This document shows positions 57,295 to 62,324 of a stretch of 62,324 nucleotides of DNA, one piece after another (position 1 is the first letter of the stretch; each line of letters begins with the position of its first letter). Below the pieces are notes generated by a model. The model had not been told where the DNA came from and did not search any database. It saw only the letters and a program-made list of their open reading frames with translations. The DNA lies in NCBI GenBank assembly GCA_014764515.1, contig JACXWD010000006.1:1-62324 (forward strand), in the 5' to 3' direction. The DNA is from Candidatus Polarisedimenticola svalbardensis. Lineage in GTDB: Bacteria > Acidobacteriota > Polarisedimenticolia > Polarisedimenticolales > Polarisedimenticolaceae. The translations under genes were made by a program, and so were the position numbers.

Positions 57295-58638
57295 TTATTC
57301 CGCACGGCGGAGCAACGCTCCGAAGAATCCGTCCATGCCGATCACCGGGGAGGTGCGCACGAACCGGTCGTCCCCGACCAGCGGACGGCAACTTTCCGGA
57401 AGGTTGGGTCCAGGATCGGCAACGGTGAACTCCGGGTGCCGCTCCAGGAACCCGGCCACCACACCGGCTCCTTCTTCATGCTCCATGGAGCAGACGCCGT
57501 AAACCAGGCTCCCCCCAGGCGCAAGGAGTGCAGCGGCGCCGGTGAGAATTTTCTCCTGCCGGGCCGCCAGCCGGGCCAGGTCGTCGACCTGAAGCCGCCA
57601 TCGGATCTCCGGATGCCGGCGCAGGGTCCCGGTTCCGCTGCAGGGTGCGTCCACCAGTACATGGTCGAACTTCCCTTCCACCGATGGAGCCGGCGTCGCC
57701 ATGTCCGCAACGACGGTAGCGATACCCTCGTGACCGAGCCGCCGGGCGTTCTGTGTAACTTTTTTCAACCGGCTCTCGTTCCGGTCCACCGCCACAAGCT
57801 CGGAGCCCTGATCCGCCATCTCCGCCAGGACCATGGTTTTTCCGCCGGGGGCGGCGCAGGCGTCCAGGATGCGGCCGGACAGGCTCCCTCCCAGGAGCAA
57901 CGGAAGCAGCTGGGAACCCTCGTCCTGGATATGGGCCAGTCCCTCTGCAAATGCGGCGGTAGCCTGAACCACCCCTTCCACCCGGAACGCCCCGGGCACG
58001 TACTCACAGGCGGTCAGCGAGACTTCTTCAGCGCTCATCCGTTCCACCAGGTCCGCCGGTGTGGATCGGGACCGGTTGACCCTGATCACCGTCGGCGCGG
58101 GACGGTTGTCGGCTTCCAGCAGTTCTACAGCCTCATCCCAGCCAACACGCTCCACAACCCTGCCGGTCCACCAGGCCGGGTGACCCAGGGCCAGGGCCAG
58201 CTGCCGCACGACGCCGGGAGAAGGTGCATCCACCCTGTGAGCATCCAGGTCCCTGGACAGTGCCCTCAACACACCGTTGACGAACCCTGCCGTCCCGGGT
58301 CCGCCCAGACCGGCCGCCACCGACACCATGACGTCCAGTACGGCGAAGGTCGGAATACGGTCCATCTCCAGCAACATGAACGCCCCGACCCGCAGGACCT
58401 GGAGGAGCTCGGGGTCGATTTCCTCGAGGGGGCGGGATGACAGCCGCGAGATGGCATGGTCCATTGCCGGCCGTCGCCGAAGCACGCCCAGGACCAGGGC
58501 ATGCAACAGCGCCCGGTCGCGCCGGTCCCTGAACCTGGGTTCAACATTCTCAAGGAGCGCGGAGGCGTAAGCCCCTCCCCGTTCCACACGGTCCAGGATT
58601 CGGACCGCTTCCCGCCTCGGGTCCAACTGCTCAGCCAT
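57295..58638 (-). CDS. rsmB: 16S rRNA m5C967 methyltransferase RsmB
   Basis: RsmB methylates C967 of 16S rRNA. The N-terminal NusB-like helical domain (RREAVRILDRVERGGAYASA, ALLHALVLGVLRRR) is followed by the SAM domain with ILDACAAPGGKTMVLAEMA, the catalytic Cys in DAPCSGTGTLRRHPEIRW and the second Cys in VYGVCSMEHEEG. Start ATG 58638 overlaps fmt by 8 bases. The order def-fmt-rsmB is a common operon. Confidence 0.95.
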   Translation of the reverse strand: MAEQLDPRREAVRILDRVERGGAYASALLENVEPRFRDRRDRALLHALVLGVLRRRPAMDHAISRLSSRPLEEIDPELLQVLRVGAFMLLEMDRIPTFAVLDVMVSVAAGLGGPGTAGFVNGVLRALSRDLDAHRVDAPSPGVVRQLALALGHPAWWTGRVVERVGWDEAVELLEADNRPAPTVIRVNRSRSTPADLVERMSAEEVSLTACEYVPGAFRVEGVVQATAAFAEGLAHIQDEGSQLLPLLLGGSLSGRILDACAAPGGKTMVLAEMADQGSELVAVDRNESRLKKVTQNARRLGHEGIATVVADMATPAPSVEGKFDHVLVDAPCSGTGTLRRHPEIRWRLQVDDLARLAARQEKILTGAAALLAPGGSLVYGVCSMEHEEGAGVVAGFLERHPEFTVADPGPNLPESCRPLVGDDRFVRTSPVIGMDGFFGALLRRAE

Positions 58639-59584
58639 CGGTTGCCACTCCTTCCAGGACATCACCCACCGCCAGTTGGCGTCCGTTGACCGCATCTTCC
58701 GCTGTCATCTGCCGTTTGCCTTCGGGCTGAACCGCTGTCACCGCCAGCACCGTGCCCTCGCCGCAGGCAAGGTGTACCGAGTCCTCTTCAAGACCGAGAA
58801 CCGTCCCATCCAGCCCTCGATGAGTCGCGCCGGGCGCTGCGTGGGCTTTACGGATACGGATTCGCGTCCCTCCCCGGGCAAACCAGACGCCGGGCCAGGG
58901 ATCGAAGCCACGGACCAGCCCTTCCAGCATGGGAGCCGGAACGGATGGGTGCGGCTCGCCGTCCTGCCGGCTGATGATCGGGGCATAGGTCGCCTCGCCA
59001 TGATCCTGCGGCCGAGGGACCAAACTGCCCTGATCCAGACCGGACAAGGTTTCCCTCAGCAACGGCACGCCGGCTTCAACCAGGCGATGGAACAGGGAAG
59101 GTGTGTGCTCTCCGGGGAGGATCGGCAGCTCCGACTGCAGCAGGACATCCCCTTCATCCATTCCCCTGTCCAGTTTCATGGTGGTGACCCCGGTCACCGT
59201 CTCGCCATGGACCAGCGCCCATTGCACCGGAGCCGCCCCTCGATATTTCGGCAGCAGCGAGAAGTGGACGTTCACTGCGCCGTGAGCCGCCGCCTCCAGC
59301 ACCCCAACCGGCAGGATCCGGCCGTACGCCACCACCACCAGGATATCGGGGGCGGCGTCTACAACCCGTTGCAGGAATGAGGGCCGGCGGGGGGAACGGG
59401 GCTGGTAGACCGTGAGTCCGATCTCTTGCGCCAGCTTCTTGACCGGGGTTGGCCGGGGTGTACGGTCCCGGCCGGCCGGCCGGTCCGGGTTGGTAATCAC
59501 CAGCGGAACATGGTGCCCCGCATCGTGAACCGCCTGGAGGAAAGGAACCGCCACTTCCGGCGTTCCAAGGAAAACAACATTCAC
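58631..59584 (-). CDS. fmt: Methionyl-tRNA formyltransferase
   Basis: Fmt formylates initiator Met-tRNA. The formyl-transferase core shows VVFLGTPEVAVPFLQAV, NPDRPAGRDRTPRPTPVKK and the catalytic signature HFSLLPKYRGAAPVQWA with Asn/His in VNVHFS. A C-terminal OB-like domain completes 317 residues. GTG start, overlapping the def stop by 4 bases. Confidence 0.96.
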   Translation of the reverse strand: MNVVFLGTPEVAVPFLQAVHDAGHHVPLVITNPDRPAGRDRTPRPTPVKKLAQEIGLTVYQPRSPRRPSFLQRVVDAAPDILVVVAYGRILPVGVLEAAAHGAVNVHFSLLPKYRGAAPVQWALVHGETVTGVTTMKLDRGMDEGDVLLQSELPILPGEHTPSLFHRLVEAGVPLLRETLSGLDQGSLVPRPQDHGEATYAPIISRQDGEPHPSVPAPMLEGLVRGFDPWPGVWFARGGTRIRIRKAHAAPGATHRGLDGTVLGLEEDSVHLACGEGTVLAVTAVQPEGKRQMTAEDAVNGRQLAVGDVLEGVATDG

Positions 59585-60111
59585 GTTGCATCCATGGCGA
59601 CCCAGTCGCCGGTCTTGATCATCTTCTTGATCTTCCTCTTGAGAATTTCACGCTTCAGCGACGAGACATTGCGCAGGAACACGTAACCGTCCAGGTGTTC
59701 GAACTCGTGCAGCATCGCCCGGGCCAGGAAATCATCCGCCTCAACCACGACCTTGTTCCCTTCAAGGTCCAGCGTCTCCACTTTGACGGCGAACGAACGC
59801 TCCACCATCAGGGTGATTTCCGGAAACGACAGGCAGCCCTCCTCGCCGACCTGGCTGCCGCTGGATTCAATCACCTTCGGGTTGATGAACACCTTGAGAT
59901 TGCCCGGTTCTTCACCGGCGGTTATGTCCACAACACAGATCCTGAGGCCGACGCCGACCTGGTTGGCGGCCAGACCGACTCCAGGCGCGGCGTACATCGT
60001 CTCGGTCATGTCCCGAACCAGGTCCCGTACGGAGTCGTCCACCACCTCCACCTCGCTGGTGGGCCGCAGAAGTACCGGATCGGGGTATAAAACCAGGGGT
60101 CGGATCGCCAT
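59581..60111 (-). CDS. def: Peptide deformylase
   Basis: Removes the formyl group from new proteins. Start ATG 60111 (MAIRPLVLYPDPVLLRP), 176 residues. The three family motifs are intact: GVGLAANQVG, EEGCLSFPE with the metal Cys, and HEFEHLDG with the two metal His. A 13-bp hairpin stands just upstream in its leader. Confidence 0.96.
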   Translation of the reverse strand: MAIRPLVLYPDPVLLRPTSEVEVVDDSVRDLVRDMTETMYAAPGVGLAANQVGVGLRICVVDITAGEEPGNLKVFINPKVIESSGSQVGEEGCLSFPEITLMVERSFAVKVETLDLEGNKVVVEADDFLARAMLHEFEHLDGYVFLRNVSSLKREILKRKIKKMIKTGDWVAMDAT

Positions 60112-60134
60112 GAACGCAATAATCCTTCTATGTT

Positions 60135-60167
60135 GGAGACGACCGGGCCTGCCCCGGATTCGTCTCC
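60135..60167 (-). promoter_or_regulatory. Strong 13-bp hairpin in the def leader
   Basis: GGAGACGA (60135-60142) pairs with TCGTCTCC (60160-60167), and inside them CCGGG (60143-60147) with CCCGG (60153-60157) around a 5-base loop, with two bulged bases. No T-run follows on the minus strand, so it is not a terminator. It ends 24 bases before the def start and would sit at or near the 5' end of the transcript. Confidence 0.6.
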
Positions 60168-60170
60168 GGA

Positions 60171-60200
60171 ACCGTAGCACTCGCCTTCCGGAACGGTCAA
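60171..60200 (-). promoter_or_regulatory. Possible sigma-70 promoter of the def operon
   Basis: On the minus strand TTGACC (60195-60200) is 18 bases from TACGGT (60171-60176). The -35 is good and the -10 weak. The predicted start, near 60164, falls inside the upstream arm of the hairpin at 60135-60167. Confidence 0.35.
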
Positions 60201-60212
60201 GATCGGCCGATT

Positions 60213-60228
60213 GTCCTCTCCCGAGGAC
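60213..60228. repeat. Inverted repeat GTCCTC-TCCC-GAGGAC
   Basis: A perfect 6-bp inverted repeat in the 261-base divergent spacer between def and the FecR gene. It may be an operator. The spacer 60112-60372 holds no gene. Confidence 0.35.
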
Positions 60229-60306
60229 GGAAGCACTGTCCCCGGCGAGTGACAAGCATTCCCCCTGTAGTCGAAATAGTTGATTTTAGTGGACTTTTTC
60301 GTGTCA

Positions 60307-60322
60307 GGCACTGGCATGTGCC
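60307..60322. repeat. Inverted repeat GGCAC-N6-GTGCC
   Basis: A perfect 5-bp inverted repeat 50 bases before the FecR/DUF6600 start. With the other two repeats in this spacer it suggests regulated divergent expression, but the binding protein is unknown. Confidence 0.3.
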
Positions 60323-60372
60323 GTGCATTGTACAAGGGTGGAACTACAGGTGACTTGAGCCGGGAGGCTGTC

Positions 60373-62324
60373 ATGAAGATGAGAAACAGAAAATACACGA
60401 TGATCCGCTGGATCCTGGCCCTTGCACTGGTAACCGTGCCGGCGTGGGCCATCGCCCGGGACACCCCTGACGAGATCTACGGCGAGGAATGGGACCAGCC
60501 GGAGAATTTCACCGACGAATATAAATCCGGCGATTACGGCCGGATCCTGTCGGCGGATCAGGGCGGACAGATAATCCATGAGAATCCCGACCCTACCGAG
60601 CCTCCCGAAGAAACGGCAACCCGCAACGCGCCGGTGTTCCCCGGCGATCGTGTCGTGACCTCGGCGCACCAGCGGGTTGAGGTGGAACTGGCGGGCGGTT
60701 CCCTGGTCCGTCTGGATGACGGCACCGAACTGTTCTTCCAGGCGCTTCCCAATCCGTACGCCGGCTACCGCGACAACACCATCCTGAACCTTGCCGCCGG
60801 GTCCCTGCAGATCCGGACCTCGGAGCTTGGCGACGACACCTTCCGTGTCGATACCCCTGGCGCCTCGGTCTACCTGCTGGGCGATGGCGAGTTCCGCATT
60901 GACCTGCTCTCAACAGGCGAGACCGTGGTGCGGTCACGGCGGGGCGTAGCCGAACTGTCCGGAGACGGCGGCTCGGTACTGGTCCGCAGCGGCATGCAGT
61001 CGGTGGCCTACGCCGGAGCCTACCCGTCCGAACCTTCCTCCTACAGCACGGTGGCGGCGGATCGCTTCGATCGCTGGACACGCTCCAGGGATGAGGCGCT
61101 TAGGGCCCGCGCCGGCGCCGGTAACAATCAAAACTACAACGACGAGGTCGTTTACGAATCCCTTCCCGACGAAGTTCAGCCGTACTACCGGGAACTGTCG
61201 GGCAGCGGCAGCTGGACCTACGCCGACGACTACGGCTGGGTGTGGTACCCCTCCCAGGTCGAGGCCGGCTGGCGGCCCTACCTCTCCGGACACTGGTCCT
61301 ACGGACCCGGCGGATATTTCTGGGTCTCCAATGAGAACTGGGGCTGGGCTCCTTACCACTACGGTCGCTGGGACCGGCTGGCCGGCTACGGCTGGTGCTG
61401 GATCCCGGGACGGGTGTTCGGCGGCGCCTGGGTCTCCTGGTCCTGGGGATCGTCCTATGTCGGCTGGGCCCCCCTGAATTACTGGAACCGGCCGGTTTAC
61501 TACGGCACCCGGTATGGCAACTACTACTGTGGCGGTTCCTGGACCTTCATCGGGTACAACCACTTCGGTCACCACAACTATTACAACCACCATGTCGGTG
61601 CCGGACACGCCTACCGGAACGGCCACAGGGGAGCGATCGTGACACGGCCTCCCAAGGTCGGACCGAGGGATCTGGCCCGTGACGGCGGCTCCAGGGACCG
61701 TGCGGTGAGACATGCCAGGGACAACGCCCTGAACCGGCGCAGCCGGGACACGCGAACGCGCAACGGCGACTCCGCCAGGCAGAACGAAGGGCAGGGACCT
61801 CGCGGCACCACTACGGCCCGCAGGTTCAGAGACACCGAGAACCGGGTCATGGACGGTGCCCGGCGGAGACCGGTCAACGCCCGGCGATCCACCCAGGGCG
61901 AACGGGACAACCGGGCGAGCACCGGGCATACATCGGAAGATCCCCGGCGCAATGTGCGCACCGCCAACCGGGGCGGTGGCTCCAGCGCCGCGACGATTCC
62001 GAGGCCGACCCGTGCAGGGAACGGGGACAGGACCATGACCAGGACCGGCAAAACCGGTGGTGAACGGGCAACCCCCGGGACCAAACGGCTGCCTGCTGCC
62101 AGACCTCAGCGTGAAAAGCCGGTTTACCGGAAGGCGGAAGGTGATTCCGGGTCCAGGGTGAGAGACCTGTACCGCGGCGTATCGCGGCAGAGCGACGGTG
62201 ACCGCAAAGCGATCGGTCAACGGACCGGACAATCGACGGATCGGCGTCCATCACGGACCTCCACACCGAGCCGTACGGTCCGACCTTCATCGCCGGCCAA
62301 CCGGCCTGCACCGCAGCGCAAGGC
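60373..62324 (+). CDS. FecR-domain protein with DUF6600-like region, cut by the window end
   Basis: Start ATG 60373 has GGGAGG 5 bases upstream, and the frame stays open to the end (650 codons). A membrane or signal segment (MIRWILALALVTVPAWAIA) precedes a FecR-like beta domain (about 90-215: PVFPGDRVVTSAHQRVEVEL, GSLVRLDDGTELFFQA, NLAAGSLQIRTSE). Then comes a Trp/Tyr/Gly-rich DUF6600-like block (about 270-415: YGWVWYPSQVEAGWRPYLSG, WGWAPYHYGRWDRLAGYGW, SSYVGWAPLNYWN). After about residue 420 it is a basic, disordered Arg-rich tail. Probably a periplasmic envelope protein; function unknown. Confidence 0.8.
   Translation, partial: MKMRNRKYTMIRWILALALVTVPAWAIARDTPDEIYGEEWDQPENFTDEYKSGDYGRILSADQGGQIIHENPDPTEPPEETATRNAPVFPGDRVVTSAHQRVEVELAGGSLVRLDDGTELFFQALPNPYAGYRDNTILNLAAGSLQIRTSELGDDTFRVDTPGASVYLLGDGEFRIDLLSTGETVVRSRRGVAELSGDGGSVLVRSGMQSVAYAGAYPSEPSSYSTVAADRFDRWTRSRDEALRARAGAGNNQNYNDEVVYESLPDEVQPYYRELSGSGSWTYADDYGWVWYPSQVEAGWRPYLSGHWSYGPGGYFWVSNENWGWAPYHYGRWDRLAGYGWCWIPGRVFGGAWVSWSWGSSYVGWAPLNYWNRPVYYGTRYGNYYCGGSWTFIGYNHFGHHNYYNHHVGAGHAYRNGHRGAIVTRPPKVGPRDLARDGGSRDRAVRHARDNALNRRSRDTRTRNGDSARQNEGQGPRGTTTARRFRDTENRVMDGARRRPVNARRSTQGERDNRASTGHTSEDPRRNVRTANRGGGSSAATIPRPTRAGNGDRTMTRTGKTGGERATPGTKRLPAARPQREKPVYRKAEGDSGSRVRDLYRGVSRQSDGDRKAIGQRTGQSTDRRPSRTSTPSRTVRPSSPANRPAPQRK

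Noticed and set aside
60934-62232. Long open frame (432 codons) on the minus strand
   Set aside because: It is antisense to the FecR/DUF6600 gene, is composed of low-complexity Pro/Gly/Val/Arg sequence and has no domain. The plus strand shows a ribosome site, signal peptide and recognisable domains in its own frame.
1-62324. Prophage, insertion sequence, CRISPR array, tRNA or rRNA
   Set aside because: No transposase, integrase, repeat-spacer pattern or cloverleaf-like sequence was seen on either strand by eye; a tRNA search program was not available.

Overview
The window looks like a stretch of chromosome from a GC-rich, Gram-negative (LPS-making) bacterium. It encodes lipid A enzymes (LpxA, LpxC, LpxD), the BamA/BamD/Skp outer-membrane assembly set, a LolC/LolD lipoprotein exporter and TonB/ExbB/ExbD. 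The mix of gene content resembles Acidobacteriota or a neighbouring deep-branching phylum: rimP-nusA-infB-DUF503-rbfA-truB-rpsO-pnp, a GspE-N/GAF protein, DUF4390-NtrYX-like genes after lpxC, helical/GGDEF/PilZ proteins, and a FecR/DUF6600 protein. That placement is inference from gene content, not a phylogeny. I saw no rRNA, tRNA, CRISPR array, insertion sequence, prophage or integrase. It is a dense, largely housekeeping region.

Layout. 1-903: a secreted TPR gene broken by a frameshift, followed by a terminator-like hairpin. 1034-11295 (+): translation and RNA operon (rimP, nusA, infB, DUF503, rbfA, truB, rpsO, pnp), then a GspE-N/GAF protein. 11292-15570 (-): LysM protein, rsmD, exbD, exbB and an RhlE-type helicase. 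15668-31761 (-): a long envelope series read from DUF465 down: pssA, a USG-1-like protein, a secreted protein, lolC, lolD, clpC, bamA, skp, lpxD, fabZ, lpxA, a Gfo/Idh oxidoreductase, a serine hydrolase and a TonB-like gene. 31897-35014 (-): two tandem GGDEF-PilZ genes and tsaB. 35194-36470 (+): ECF sigma factor and zinc-finger anti-sigma factor. 36451-41432 (-): lpxC, DUF4390, an NtrY-like kinase and an NtrX-like regulator. 41585-43458 (+): a GAF-like protein and a metallo-beta-lactamase-fold protein. 43364-47574 (-): hslV, hslU, an FN3 lipoprotein, dapF and a small membrane protein. 47660-51834: a PqqB-like lipoprotein (+), an ADP-forming acyl-CoA synthetase (-) and DUF72 (+). 51874-60111 (-): def, fmt, rsmB, LemA-like, PASTA protein, rpe, thioesterase, bamD, saccharopine dehydrogenase-like and YwiC-like. 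60373-end (+): a FecR/DUF6600 protein running off the window.

Genes are packed tightly. Many neighbours overlap by 4 or 8 bp (ATGA/GTGA junctions), and three convergent pairs overlap at their stop codons by 4, 4 and 20 bp.

I found no complete unknown system of the defence or island type. The most interesting material is a set of modified housekeeping proteins: a GGDEF-PilZ pair with one degenerate active site but intact I-site and PilZ motifs; an NtrX-like regulator lacking the GAFTGA loop, the Walker A lysine and the receiver lysine; lysine-rich additions on both BamA (inside POTRA3) and BamD (C-terminal tail); an FN3 lipoprotein with an LptM-like N-terminus beside dapF; a Cys-less aspartate-semialdehyde-dehydrogenase-like protein beside pssA; a GnnA-like oxidoreductase beside lpxA; and RGG-type tails on both PNPase and the RhlE-type helicase.
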